The notes: generated by a model not told the origin, from the letters alone. A stretch of 64,000 bases of DNA from Candidatus Thiovulum stygium (GCA_021582295.1 CP091137.1:496001-560000); one strand, 5' to 3'; positions 1-10,921 are shown, counted from the first letter of the stretch. Numbers and translations are program-made.

Positions 1-422
1 ATAAACATTTTTAATGTTGGATTTAAATCTTTAAAATATAAGCCATTTAATAAATATCCGCTATCATCTTTATCAAATTTTAGAGAAAATTCATTTGATA
101 TAAATTTAATAATACTTATTACTCGTTGCTGACCATCAATTATTTCAAGATTTTGACCATCTGAACTACTATTTTTTAAATCTTTTTTAGTAATTACAAT
201 TGGAGGTAATATTTTGTTAAAAAGTATAGTCTCAATTACTTTTGAAGCTTTCTCATATTTGTTAGAACTATATAGATATTCTCGTTGATATTTTTCGATG
301 ACCACTTCACCTTTTTCATGTTTATCTCGTAATTCTCGAACACTAAAAGTTGTAGTTTCAACTGAAATTTTGCCTTTAGATTTTTTAAGTTCTAAAAACT
401 CTTCTTGAACATTGCCAAACAT
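1..422 (-). CDS. DUF262 (GmrSD N-terminal-like) protein, 5' part only
   Basis: Reading the minus strand from an ATG at 422 gives an uninterrupted frame of about 140 residues that runs off the window edge. An AAGGA box lies just upstream of the ATG. Residues 45-49 (YQREY) and 96-100 (DGQQR) match the two hallmark motifs of the DUF262/ParB-like nuclease fold found in GmrSD-type restriction enzymes and many uncharacterised DUF262 proteins. The family is usually linked to DNA restriction or phage defence. The C-terminal part, which would separate a GmrS/GmrD enzyme (HNH domain, DUF1524) from a stand-alone DUF262 protein, is outside the window. Family call is good; function is inferred. Confidence 0.75.
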   Translation of the reverse strand, partial: MFGNVQEEFLELKKSKGKISVETTTFSVRELRDKHEKGEVVIEKYQREYLYSSNKYEKASKVIETILFNKILPPIVITKKDLKNSSSDGQNLEIIDGQQRVISIIKFISNEFSLKFDKDDSGYLLNGLYFKDLNPTLKMF

Positions 423-500
423 ATTTTTTCCTTATATTTTAATAAAATCTCTCTCAAAAATATATTTAAATATTATATGAGAGAGAGATAAATTTATCTA

Positions 501-1834
<1,334 letters not shown>

Positions 1835-2689
1835 TTATTTAACTTCGCTCCAAACTTCTCGTTTCCAAAGAAGTGAAACAAATATCATAAAACCTAAAAA
1901 TCCTAAAACATATGGAGCAATTGCTTCTCGTTCAGCTTTTTTAGAATCACCAATCTCTTCAAGATATTTAATAACTTGTTTTTGAGCAGATTCATTTAGA
2001 CCAATTCGTAGCATAGCTGTTCCTTTAAGATGTTTTTGTGGATCATTAATAAATGTTTCAAGATAGTGTTCGCCTCGACTTCGAATTATCATCGATAAAT
2101 CAGGAGGAGTTGAACCCATAACTTTTGTAACATCACTATCAGCTTTAACTTTGTCATATTTCATATTATGACATCGACCACAAGCATCAATAAAAACTTC
2201 TTTGTTAGTTAATTTAGTTGGAGCTATCGATTTAAAATAAGCAACCATAGAATGAATATCTTCATTAGACATCCAACTATAATCAGGCATTATATAAAAT
2301 TTATTAACACCATCATATTTATGTTCTAATTTTCCAGCTTTTACAGGATGTTTAATAAAGTTAGCTAAATAATTAGATTCATAAATAAGTCCAGCAGTTG
2401 ATAAATCAGGAGGAAAAACTCCATAATTATCAATAGCAGTCTGTTTATCAACTTGAGCAGAAATTCCCTCATTGTTAATACTATGACAACCGATACAATT
2501 TTGACTTGTTAGCTCTTTTCCTTTTGCAACATCACTATTAGTTGTTGTTGTGATAGCTTCTAAATCTTTAAATTGAAAATCAGCTGGTTCAACATGAGGA
2601 TGAAAAATAGAATGAGCAAGAGGTTCAACACCCCAATAAGTTACAAGTGTAAAAAATGTGATTACACCAAATATTTTTAGTTCTTTCAT
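1835..2689 (-). CDS. petC: Ubiquinol/menaquinol-cytochrome c reductase, diheme cytochrome c subunit
   Basis: The 284-residue membrane-anchored cytochrome has two CxxCH sites, CIGCH (65-69) and CGRCH (170-174). A hydrophobic N-terminal segment (about 6-24) and a C-terminal membrane helix (about 258-276) flank them. Diheme c subunits are typical of the epsilonproteobacterial bc1 complex and take electrons from the Rieske protein to soluble cytochromes. Its ATG overlaps the petB stop by one base (TAATG), so translation is probably coupled. It is last in the petABC operon. Confidence 0.93.
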   Translation of the reverse strand: MKELKIFGVITFFTLVTYWGVEPLAHSIFHPHVEPADFQFKDLEAITTTTNSDVAKGKELTSQNCIGCHSINNEGISAQVDKQTAIDNYGVFPPDLSTAGLIYESNYLANFIKHPVKAGKLEHKYDGVNKFYIMPDYSWMSNEDIHSMVAYFKSIAPTKLTNKEVFIDACGRCHNMKYDKVKADSDVTKVMGSTPPDLSMIIRSRGEHYLETFINDPQKHLKGTAMLRIGLNESAQKQVIKYLEEIGDSKKAEREAIAPYVLGFLGFMIFVSLLWKREVWSEVK

Positions 2690-3963
2690 TAGTGTTTGCC
2701 TCCTGTTGGTTTAATAGAAGAGGCTGTTTTTTCAGCTTCTTTCATTGTAACAATAGGTAAAGCTAAAAATAAAAGAATAAAAGCAATACTTGAATAAAAA
2801 CCTACCCATGCATTTGTTCCAGTTGGTGGAAGTTTTCCATAAATTGTTAAAATAATTAAAATAACGATCATTATCCAGAACCAAGCATTAAAATATGGTC
2901 TTTGATTTGCTGGAGCAACTGTTGGACTTTTATCTAACCAAGGCATTAATGCAAAAATAATTTGAGCAAAACCAAAAGCAACTAGACCAATATCAGCAGC
3001 TTTTAATCCACCAATATCAAAGAAAAATCCTCGTAAAACTTCATAACTCCATAAGAAATACCATTCTGGATAAATATGAGCAGGTGTTTTTAAGCCATTT
3101 GCAGGATCAAAATTTACTGGATCCATTGCAAAATTAAAATGATAAAAAGTTAAATAGAAGAAAAAGAATAAAAATACACTTAAGACAAAAACATCTTTAG
3201 CCATAAATACTGGCCAAAATGGGATAACTTTAGAAACTTTTTTTCGTCCAGTTAAATATTTATTAGCTTCTTCTTCAAAGTCAATCTCTTCACCTTTTTG
3301 ATTATTAACATGTGGAATTCTTAAAGTATAAAAATGAAATGCGATTCCGCCAAGAATAGCAATTGGAATTAAAAATACATGAAGCATAAAGAATCGTGTT
3401 AAAGTAGAATCAGCTACATAGAAATTTCCTCTGATCCAAACAACTAATTCATCACCAATTACAGGAATTCCGCCAAAAATATTAGTAATAACATAAGCAG
3501 CCCAATAACTCATTTGACCCCAAGGTAACATATAACCAGAAAATGCTTCAGCTGAAAATAATATAAGTAGTAACATACCACTTAGCCAAATCATTTCTCG
3601 ACCTTTTTTATAAGAGCCATAATAGATACCAGTGAACATATGAATATAAATTATTAAAAATACGAGAGATGCTCCAACACCATGAATGTGTCTAAAGAGC
3701 CAACCGTAACCAACTTCTTGCATAATCGTATAATTTACACTATCAAATGCCATATCTACATCTGGTTTATAATACATTAGTAAAAATATACCTGAAATTA
3801 TTAAAATTTTGAATGTGAATGCTAAAATCATACCCATTGCCCATAGGAAATTGATATCTTTTGGAATCCAATATTCAGTCATCATAACTTTAATAAAGCC
3901 TGTTGTGTTAAGTCGTTGATCGAACCATTCGCCAAGACTTCGTGCTTTTTCGAAATGTGCCAT
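2689..3963 (-). CDS. petB: Cytochrome b subunit of the bc1 complex
   Basis: This 424-residue multi-helix membrane protein carries the paired heme-ligand histidines of cytochrome b (HIHGVGASL and IYIHMF on one helix pair, MLHVFL and AFHFY on the other). The C-terminal part contains the quinol-site segment PEWYFLW, the usual PEWY signature. N- and C-terminal domains are fused in one chain, as in proteobacterial bc1. It oxidises menaquinol at the cytoplasmic membrane. The gene lies 8 bases after petA and overlaps petC by one base. Confidence 0.95.
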   Translation of the reverse strand: MAHFEKARSLGEWFDQRLNTTGFIKVMMTEYWIPKDINFLWAMGMILAFTFKILIISGIFLLMYYKPDVDMAFDSVNYTIMQEVGYGWLFRHIHGVGASLVFLIIYIHMFTGIYYGSYKKGREMIWLSGMLLLILFSAEAFSGYMLPWGQMSYWAAYVITNIFGGIPVIGDELVVWIRGNFYVADSTLTRFFMLHVFLIPIAILGGIAFHFYTLRIPHVNNQKGEEIDFEEEANKYLTGRKKVSKVIPFWPVFMAKDVFVLSVFLFFFFYLTFYHFNFAMDPVNFDPANGLKTPAHIYPEWYFLWSYEVLRGFFFDIGGLKAADIGLVAFGFAQIIFALMPWLDKSPTVAPANQRPYFNAWFWIMIVILIILTIYGKLPPTGTNAWVGFYSSIAFILLFLALPIVTMKEAEKTASSIKPTGGKH

Positions 3964-3971
3964 TTTTATCC

Positions 3972-4478
3972 TTAAGCCTGTGCTTTAGTGGTCATAGTTT
4001 TATATTCTGAACCTTCTTCGCCAAGAACAATAGAATTGCCTTGAATTGCAAAAGGAGGAATATCAAGAGGTCGTGGTGGAGGGCCAAAAGTCTGTTTTGC
4101 ATGAGAATCATATTGACCGCCATGACAAGCACAGTGAAATATTTTTTCACCTTCTCGCCATTCTGGAATACAACCTAAATGTGTGCAAAGACCGATAACA
4201 ACGGTGTATCTATTTTCACCAATAACTATATCTCTATTTTTATCTAATGCAATATCAGGAGTATGTTTTAGAAAAAATACAGGTTTGCCTCGCCATTTAA
4301 CAATACTTAATTTTCCAGCTTCAAGTGGAGAAAGATCAACTGTTGTAAAACCAGCTGTTACAACACTTGGAAGAGGATCCCAAGTTCGCTTCATGGCATA
4401 TAAAGAAGCTGCTGCTGCTATACCTGTAGTTCCAGCAAGAATCTTGCCCATAAAAGCTCTTCTGCTTATGTCAGCCAT
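3972..4478 (-). CDS. petA: Rieske iron-sulfur subunit of the bc1 complex
   Basis: The protein carries the two [2Fe-2S] ligand boxes CTHLGC (98-103) and CHGGQYD (from 118), and an N-terminal twin-arginine leader (SRRAFMG followed by a hydrophobic stretch), as Rieske proteins need Tat export. I start it at the ATG at 4478 rather than the longer in-frame ATG at 4532. A strong GAAGGAAGG box sits about 10 bases before 4478, and the shorter form puts the RR motif near the N-terminus. First gene of petABC. Confidence 0.95.
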   Translation of the reverse strand: MADISRRAFMGKILAGTTGIAAAASLYAMKRTWDPLPSVVTAGFTTVDLSPLEAGKLSIVKWRGKPVFFLKHTPDIALDKNRDIVIGENRYTVVIGLCTHLGCIPEWREGEKIFHCACHGGQYDSHAKQTFGPPPRPLDIPPFAIQGNSIVLGEEGSEYKTMTTKAQA

Positions 4479-4862
4479 AATATTTGTGCCTTCCTTCTTT
4501 GGAATTAATTTTTTGAGAATTCGCATTTCCATATTTTATTTTGGATTTTTAGCTCGAGTTTATGCGAATAAGCTCTGAAGTTATATAATTTAATATCAAA
4601 AAATTAAATTTTAAATATCAAACTAATAATTTGAAGTCGAAAAACTTTAAATAAAATTAAGCGACTCTACGAAAATATATCAGTTTAACGAGATAAAAGT
4701 CAAGTAAGAAAATTAACAGTTTTGATAAATTTAAAGAGTAATCATTAGTTTATTAATAAAATTTATCTTAATCTTAAATTAGAACTATGTTAAAATAATT
4801 TTATTTAAACTCATTCTTTATGTTAATGGTAAAATAGAAATAATAAATTATTGGAGCTTCTA
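4479..4862. promoter_or_regulatory. Divergent promoter region petA / HDOD gene
   Basis: No gene is seen between petA and the HDOD gene. Rightward, two extended -10 candidates are visible: TGT-TAAAAT at 4788-4796 and TGG-TAAAAT at 4827-4835, the latter about 27 bases before the GTG start. Neither has a clear -35, as is usual for sigma70 promoters of Campylobacterota. I see no convincing petA promoter element, though one must be present. Confidence 0.45.
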
Positions 4863-5690
4863 GTGGTTAATAAATCAGAGTTGGAAAAATATATAGCAAA
4901 AATTCCACCAAAACCTGACATTATTGTAAGAGTAATTGAACAAGTTGAAGCTGGAAATCTAAAAAAGGGGGCTGAAATAGCCAAAGAAGACCCTATTTTA
5001 GTTAAATATATGCAAAATCTTATAAATAAACCTATTTTTGGTTTTCGTAAAAAAGTTACAGATATTGTTCAGATTTTCGCTCTTTTTGGCATTGATCATG
5101 TTCATGAACTTTTGCATCACTATTTATTAACTCTAATATCTCCGAAAAAATGGAGAATATTCAAATTAAATGATAATAGTTTTAGAGAATTACAAGCCCA
5201 ATTGAGTTTTTATTGGGATAGAATTTTAGAATTTGAAAATATTCATAATAGAGATATCGCTTTAGCTGTTTCACTTTTACCTTTATCAATAGTAATCTGT
5301 GATGAAATTTTTCATAATTTTAAAAGTGCAATTGAACTTTTAAAAGATACCTCATCAGTTGATTATGATTTTTTATTATATAAACTTACAGAAGTTAGAT
5401 TAACTGAATTAAGTGCAAAAATAGGCGAATTTTGGGGTTTTCCAAAAATAGCTCTTGATATTTTAAGTGCTTCTTCTCCAAATCAAAATATAAACAATAA
5501 ATTTCCAGAAAATATTAATAATTTAGGCAAATGGCTACATTTGACACTTTTTTATGTTTTAAGTAAACCGCTATTTATTAATAGTGATTTGAATAGTTTT
5601 ATAAAATTTGATATAGATTATATAGAATCTATATATCAAGATTTTAGTGAATTATTTATGAATGAAGAAAATAAAGGTCAAAATTATTGA
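4863..5690 (+). CDS. HDOD domain protein
   Basis: About 275 residues resembling a single HDOD domain (the degenerate HD-fold output domain seen in bacterial signalling proteins). It opens with a KIPPKP...VIRVIE-like helix, followed by a helical core with IAKEDPILVKYMQNLINKPIFG, a typical HDOD segment. I choose the GTG at 4863 because the preceding GGAG (4853-4856) is spaced as a ribosome site; the longer TTG start at 4851 would swallow that box. The stop overlaps the next gene (TTGA), so the two are probably coupled. In Campylobacterota such proteins often sit among chemotaxis or cyclic-nucleotide genes. No metal-binding HD pair is obvious, so catalysis is unlikely. Confidence 0.8.
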   Translation: MVNKSELEKYIAKIPPKPDIIVRVIEQVEAGNLKKGAEIAKEDPILVKYMQNLINKPIFGFRKKVTDIVQIFALFGIDHVHELLHHYLLTLISPKKWRIFKLNDNSFRELQAQLSFYWDRILEFENIHNRDIALAVSLLPLSIVICDEIFHNFKSAIELLKDTSSVDYDFLLYKLTEVRLTELSAKIGEFWGFPKIALDILSASSPNQNINNKFPENINNLGKWLHLTLFYVLSKPLFINSDLNSFIKFDIDYIESIYQDFSELFMNEENKGQNY

Positions 5691-7084
5691 AACCCGTTGT
5701 TCATAAAAGAATATCAGCTTTTTATCCTCAAGGTTTTATAGATTCAAATAATGCCTATTATATAGTTACAGAAGATGATATAGCTTATAGTTTAGAACGA
5801 GAAGTTAGAATGATTCTTGTATCTTTAAAAAGAGTTGTCTTTTTTAATTTTAATGGCTTTTCGATTATTCTTGATAATTTAAAACGAGCTAGAGAACGAT
5901 CTCCAATTATAACTATAGGTTTTTGCGATTATAATCAAATGCAATATGATACTATTCGTCGTTTTTTTGATAAAAAAATAGATTTTTCTCTATATAAAAG
6001 TTTTAAAATCGCTTCACTTTTTACAACTCCAAGTATAGGTGGTGAATCGATTCTCGTTTGGAATGAAAATTACGAACAACGAAATTTACAAAGTATTGAA
6101 CTATTCGAACAAGGTTATAATCCAATTGTTGTTCATCGAAAATCTGATTTTTTAGAAAAATTAGGACACGAAGGACAATTTGATGATATTGTTCAAGATA
6201 CTTTTATTGGTTCAGTTGGTATTGTTCCTTTTGCTAGAGTTAATGGTAGTTCAATTATTTATACTTTAACTGGTTATCTTGATGCTACAATTGATAACCA
6301 ATTTGACTATGCTTATCATAATAAAGCTATTAGAACAGGTTTTAAACTTTTTATTTTTGATATGAAAAATATAGTTTCGATGAATATTAAAGTTGTAAGT
6401 TTCTTTAAAAAAATAGTAACAGATGCGAAACAATATGAAGGAAATATATGTATCGTTAATTTAGTTGATAGTGAAACAACTAAAAAAATAAAAGGTGAAT
6501 TGGAAAAAATTGAAGTTAAATTTTTTGCAACTTTAGAAGAAATTATAAATAATAAAAAACTTATTGCTCAACTTGGTGGTATTTTAAAAGATGAAAATAA
6601 AGCGAATAAAAGTGTAACTAAAAAACTTATAAATCATTTGCCTAGTTTTATAAATGCCACTGTTTCAACTCTTGAAATGATGATCGGAGTTGATGCCGTG
6701 AAAACTGGAGCAATTAAACTTCAAGATTTAACCGTTGAAAATGGCGACAAAAAACTTGCAAGTTCTATCGGATTTTATGGTGACTTGGAGGGAGTAATAA
6801 TTTTAATTTTTCCATTTCAGTTGGCGAAAAAAAGTTGTAGTATTATGCTTGGTGAAGATATAAATACACTTTCAGAAGTTCTCGATTCTTTAGCAGAATT
6901 GCTGAATGTTATCGGTGGTCGAGTTAAAATACATTTAGCTGAAAGTGATATTTCTATTTCAATTACTTTGCCTCGAACATATTCTTCAACTAATGATCTT
7001 TCCGAAGCTTTTACTATTAATCGCGGAATTCAGGTTAATCTTGATTTTAGTGGTGAAATTTTTACATTTTTCTTAACTAGATAA
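5687..7084 (+). CDS. STAS/CheX-like two-domain signalling protein
   Basis: The 465-residue protein begins with TTG overlapping the HDOD stop. Three regions can be seen. Residues about 1-170 are not recognised. Residues about 185-290 resemble a STAS domain (beta-strand, GYLDA..., then FIFDMKNIVSMNIKVVSFF). Residues about 310-465 resemble the CheX/chemotaxis phosphatase fold (GVDAVKTG..., GDLEGVIILIF, LDSLAELLNVIGGRVK). CheX proteins dephosphorylate CheY, but the E-x-x-N catalytic pair is not certain here: an ELLNVIGG stretch is present in roughly the right place. Pairing with the HDOD protein suggests a signalling module. Function is inferred. Confidence 0.65.
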   Translation: MKPVVHKRISAFYPQGFIDSNNAYYIVTEDDIAYSLEREVRMILVSLKRVVFFNFNGFSIILDNLKRARERSPIITIGFCDYNQMQYDTIRRFFDKKIDFSLYKSFKIASLFTTPSIGGESILVWNENYEQRNLQSIELFEQGYNPIVVHRKSDFLEKLGHEGQFDDIVQDTFIGSVGIVPFARVNGSSIIYTLTGYLDATIDNQFDYAYHNKAIRTGFKLFIFDMKNIVSMNIKVVSFFKKIVTDAKQYEGNICIVNLVDSETTKKIKGELEKIEVKFFATLEEIINNKKLIAQLGGILKDENKANKSVTKKLINHLPSFINATVSTLEMMIGVDAVKTGAIKLQDLTVENGDKKLASSIGFYGDLEGVIILIFPFQLAKKSCSIMLGEDINTLSEVLDSLAELLNVIGGRVKIHLAESDISISITLPRTYSSTNDLSEAFTINRGIQVNLDFSGEIFTFFLTR

Positions 7085-7092
7085 TTAATATT

Positions 7093-7761
7093 TTGAATTT
7101 AAATAAATCTGATTTTCGTAAATATGCTCTTAAAAAATTAAAAACTCAGAAAAAAGCTTTTTATAGAAATAGCACTAATAAAATAATTAAAAAATTAAAA
7201 ATTCTAATAGATAAATTAGCTCCTAAAAATATTTTATTATATTCTCCACTTAAATTTGAATCTAATATCAATGAAATTTTTAAAATAGCTTCTAAAAAAG
7301 ATATTGATATTTTTGTTCCTTTTATAGAACCAGAAAAAGATAGTTTCAAAATGGTAAAATATCGATTACCCCTTAAAAAAAGTCTTTTTGGCACATTTGA
7401 AAGCGGGAATTCAACGAGAAAAATTGATATAGTAGATTTAGCAATTGTTCCTATTGTCGGAATTGACCGCAATGGCAAACGAATCGGCATGGGAAAAGGC
7501 ATGTATGATCGTTTTTTCGCATCTCTTCGCAAAAGACCAATAATAATTTTTATTCAAAATTTAGAATGTCTTAGTCCAGTAACTATAACTGACCATTATG
7601 ATATTCAAGCTGATTACTATATTACTCCTCGTGTCTCAATCAAAATCAAGGGAACTAATAATTATGTCATTAGAGATAAATTCAAATTATCTAATAATCG
7701 GAATAGCTGTTTTGATTCTATCAAACATTTTTACGATATTAATCACAAGGCTGATTCTTAG
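7093..7761 (+). CDS. 5-formyltetrahydrofolate cyclo-ligase family protein
   Basis: The 222-residue product has the 5-FCL layout: a basic N-terminal helix (KSDFRKYALKKLK), a central strand NILLYSP, FVPFIEPE, and the folate/ATP signature IDRNGKRIGMGKGMYDRF. The enzyme converts 5-formyl-THF to 5,10-methenyl-THF using ATP. The start is TTG, 8 bases after the previous stop. The last 33 residues or so are encoded in DNA that also encodes the rny N-terminus in another frame, an overlap of 98 bases; the family usually ends near the start of that tail. 5-FCL next to rny is a known epsilonproteobacterial neighbourhood. Confidence 0.88.
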   Translation: MNLNKSDFRKYALKKLKTQKKAFYRNSTNKIIKKLKILIDKLAPKNILLYSPLKFESNINEIFKIASKKDIDIFVPFIEPEKDSFKMVKYRLPLKKSLFGTFESGNSTRKIDIVDLAIVPIVGIDRNGKRIGMGKGMYDRFFASLRKRPIIIFIQNLECLSPVTITDHYDIQADYYITPRVSIKIKGTNNYVIRDKFKLSNNRNSCFDSIKHFYDINHKADS

Positions 7762-9181
7762 AAGTTCAAGTTTTGCTTTTATAAAAAATGCAAAAATTAA
7801 AGCTAAAGCAATAGAAAAAGATGCTGATTTTTTATTAAAAGATGCAAAAATTAGAGCTAAAGAATATGAATTTCAACATCGCCAAGAATTAGATAAAACT
7901 CTTTTAAGTCTTGAAAACGATTTAAAAGAACAAACTAAAAACTTAAAAATTGAAGAGTTCGAACTTCAAAACCAACAGAATATTTTAAAAAAATATCAAA
8001 ACGAATATATAGAAAAAATTAGAGAAAGTGACAAAATACTTGAAAAAATAGGTGGTTTAACTATTGATGAAGCTCGAGAACTTATTATTAAAAGAGTTGA
8101 ATCAGAAGAACAAACCCGTTTATCAAATATGATAAGAAAATATGAAGAAAGAGCTAGAAATGAATCTGAAAAAAATGCTCAATATATTTTAGCACTTGCT
8201 ACAACTCGATTTGCTGGTGAATTTGGTGCTGAACGACTAGTTAATACGATTAAATTAGCAAGTGATGATATAAAAGGACGAATAATCGGTAAAGAGGGTC
8301 GAAATATAAAACGACTTGAATCTGTTCTCGGAGTTGATATTATTGTTGATGGAACTCCAAGATCGATAACTCTTTCGAGTTTTAATTTATATCGTCGTGC
8401 AATTGCTGTTAAAACTCTTGAAAAATTAATTGACGATGGACGAATTCAACCTGCTCGAATTGAAGAGATTCACGAACAAGTTACTCAAGAATTTGATCGC
8501 GATATTCAAAAAGAGGGTGAAGATGTTGTTCTTGAACTTGGTATTGGCATTGTTAATCTGGAATTGATAAAATTAATTGGAAAATTAAGATATAGAGCTA
8601 GTTATGGACAAAATACTCTTTCACATTCGATTGAAGTTGCATATTTAGCTGGAATGATGACAGCTGAAATTGGTGGAGATGAAATTCTTGCTCGACGAGC
8701 AGGACTTTTACACGATATTGGTAAAGCTTTAACTCATGATAGCGGTGGAAATCATGTTGAACTTGGTGTTGAGGTTTGCAGAAAATTTGGTGAAAGTGAA
8801 GTTGTAATTAATGCAATTTATGCTCATCACGAATATGAAATTGCCAAAACAGTTGAAGTTGCAACAGTTTGTGCTGCGGACAAACTTTCTGCTGGTCGTC
8901 CTGGAGCAAGAAGAGAAGTTCTTGAAAATTCGCTTAAACGAATACAAACAGTTGAAGATTTAGCAATAGAACATACTGGTGTTGAATCAGCTTATGCTGT
9001 AAATTCTGGTCGCGAATTGAGAGTAATCGTAAATGCTTCAATTTTATCAGATGATGATGCTTTGCAATTATCAAAAACACTTGCTAGAGAAATCGAAAAT
9101 AAGATCGAAAAATTTCCTGGAGATATTGTTGTTAATGTTATTCGCGAAAAACGAATCAAAAGTGTAGCTAAAAGTTTATAA
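7664..9181 (+). CDS. rny: Ribonuclease Y
   Basis: Membrane-anchored endoribonuclease that initiates mRNA decay. The 505-residue protein has an N-terminal membrane helix, a long charged coiled coil (about 30-180), a KH domain with GRIIGKEGRNIKRLE, and an HD domain with HDIGKA plus distal HHEYE. I start at the ATG at 7664, preceded by AAGGGA; the frame extends back to 7598 but that extension has no ribosome site. The gene starts inside the 5-FCL gene. Together with RNase J at 44-46 kb this is the RNA-decay pair of Campylobacterota, which lack RNase E. Confidence 0.95.
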   Translation: MSLEINSNYLIIGIAVLILSNIFTILITRLILRSSSFAFIKNAKIKAKAIEKDADFLLKDAKIRAKEYEFQHRQELDKTLLSLENDLKEQTKNLKIEEFELQNQQNILKKYQNEYIEKIRESDKILEKIGGLTIDEARELIIKRVESEEQTRLSNMIRKYEERARNESEKNAQYILALATTRFAGEFGAERLVNTIKLASDDIKGRIIGKEGRNIKRLESVLGVDIIVDGTPRSITLSSFNLYRRAIAVKTLEKLIDDGRIQPARIEEIHEQVTQEFDRDIQKEGEDVVLELGIGIVNLELIKLIGKLRYRASYGQNTLSHSIEVAYLAGMMTAEIGGDEILARRAGLLHDIGKALTHDSGGNHVELGVEVCRKFGESEVVINAIYAHHEYEIAKTVEVATVCAADKLSAGRPGARREVLENSLKRIQTVEDLAIEHTGVESAYAVNSGRELRVIVNASILSDDDALQLSKTLAREIENKIEKFPGDIVVNVIREKRIKSVAKSL

Positions 9182-9195
9182 AAATAAATTATAAT

Positions 9196-9228
9196 TTGAT
9201 GAGGTCTGATTTAAAATAACCTCATCAA
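9196..9228 (+). terminator. Hairpin made of an inverted GATGAGGT pair after rny
   Basis: TTGATGAGGT (9196-9205) and ACCTCATCAA (9219-9228) form a perfect 10-bp stem with a 13-base loop, 15 bases past the rny stop. The sequence after it is A-rich rather than T-rich, so it is not a textbook intrinsic terminator; the position fits one. Confidence 0.6.
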
Positions 9229-9330
9229 AAAATTAAATTTAAAACTAGACTCAAAACTCTATTATTTTTACTAGAAATTTTTAAGTTCAATTCTGATAGG
9301 ATCGCAATAAATAAATTCAGAGGTAGATAA

Positions 9331-9717
9331 ATGCCAAAAATTAATCGATATGTTGATATTGACACAGTTGAGCGAGAAGCTCGAAAAGATTATATTGACC
9401 GACATTCGCCATTTATTCATGTAAATAGTGAAGCAAAAAAAGGTCAAAAACTTGCAATTACTGTCAAAGTTGGAAATGCTTATTCTCATCCAGATGATTT
9501 TGATCACTATATTGCAAATATTACTCTTTATAATGGTGAAACTCTTCTTGCTAGAGCTGATTTTGTTCCTGGAACTCTTGGAAATGAAAAAAGTCAAGCT
9601 GAAGTTATTTTTAATATTATTCCTAAATCAAACAAATTGACCTTAGTCGCTCAAAGCTATTGTACAAAACATGGAGTATGGGAATCTGATCCTGTTGTTG
9701 TAGAAGTTTCTGAATAA
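9331..9717 (+). CDS. Superoxide reductase (neelaredoxin-type)
   Basis: The 128-residue protein shows the mononuclear iron site of superoxide reductase: RHSPFI, then SHPDDFDHYI with two histidines, and the C-terminal CTKHGVW carrying the Cys and last His ligand. There is no N-terminal rubredoxin-like desulforedoxin domain, so it is the shorter one-iron class. It reduces superoxide to peroxide in the cytoplasm, which suits a microaerophile with an oxygen-sensitive reverse TCA cycle. An AGAGGTAGATAA segment just upstream supplies the ribosome site. It looks monocistronic, ending in the hairpin at 9732-9758. Confidence 0.9.
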   Translation: MPKINRYVDIDTVEREARKDYIDRHSPFIHVNSEAKKGQKLAITVKVGNAYSHPDDFDHYIANITLYNGETLLARADFVPGTLGNEKSQAEVIFNIIPKSNKLTLVAQSYCTKHGVWESDPVVVEVSE

Positions 9718-9731
9718 TTAAACTCTATGTA

Positions 9732-9758
9732 TTCCCAAATTATTAAAAAATTTGGGAA
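9732..9758 (+). terminator. Stem-loop after superoxide reductase gene
   Basis: TTCCCAAAT (9732-9740) and ATTTGGGAA (9750-9758) form a perfect 9-bp stem, 15 bases past the stop codon. Probable intrinsic terminator, though the downstream T-run is weak. Confidence 0.65.
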
Positions 9759-9778
9759 ACTAAACTAATATTTATATT

Positions 9779-10408
9779 TTGACTAATTTAACTCCAGAAT
9801 CTATAAATTCTATTTCTTGTTCTTCTTGTTTATCAATTAATAAACTCCCTAATAATTTTAACCAAAAAAATATTACTCTAAAATGTTATAAATGTGGTTC
9901 AAATTTATCTATCAATAATAAATATAATACTTCAACTTCTTGGGCTTTATTAATATCAGCCATAATTTTATATATTCCCGCAAATCTATTACCAGTTATG
10001 AATGTTGTATCTTTTGGCAAAGGAGAAGCTTCGACAATTTTTGAAGGTGTCATTCATTTTGCTGAAATTGGTTCTTACGGTTTAGCATTAATAATTTTCT
10101 TCGCTAGTATTTTTATTCCAATTATTAAAATTATATTTTTAATAATACTTTTAATTAGTGTCGATTTCAAATATTGTTCAAATCTTCGTGCTAAAACTTC
10201 AATATATCGTTTTCTTGAATCAATTGGCAAATGGTCAATGGTTGATGTTTTTGTTGTAGCTCTATTGGTCGCCCTTGTTCAATTTGGTAATTTCGCTTTA
10301 ATCGAAGTTGGTTCAGGAACATTATCTTTTTCAGCAGTCGTAATTTTGACAATGTTGGCAACAGCAAATTTTGATTCAAAATGGCTTTGGAAATCTTGCG
10401 AGTCTTAA
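9779..10408 (+). CDS. PqiA-like membrane protein (half length)
   Basis: The 209-residue product starts at TTG 9779 and opens with two CxxC pairs (CSSC, CYKC) of a zinc-ribbon type. Four membrane helices follow, with the segments IPANLLPVMNVVSFG and GKWSMVDVFVVALLVALVQFG, diagnostic of the paraquat-inducible protein A family. E. coli PqiA is two such halves fused; a single half is common elsewhere. The family belongs to MCE-linked lipid transport, but no MCE-domain partner (PqiB) lies next to it here. Family is confident, role less so. Confidence 0.85.
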   Translation: MTNLTPESINSISCSSCLSINKLPNNFNQKNITLKCYKCGSNLSINNKYNTSTSWALLISAIILYIPANLLPVMNVVSFGKGEASTIFEGVIHFAEIGSYGLALIIFFASIFIPIIKIIFLIILLISVDFKYCSNLRAKTSIYRFLESIGKWSMVDVFVVALLVALVQFGNFALIEVGSGTLSFSAVVILTMLATANFDSKWLWKSCES

Positions 10409-10470
10409 AAAACATTAACTTAAATTTTTCTTAATTTTAATAATAAAATCTCAATTTCGTCGATTAAGTT

Positions 10471-10921
<451 letters not shown>

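Noticed and set aside
4183..4578. Plus-strand ORF of 131 codons opposite petA
   Set aside because: Lies wholly opposite the Rieske gene and its upstream region; no ribosome site or recognisable domain.
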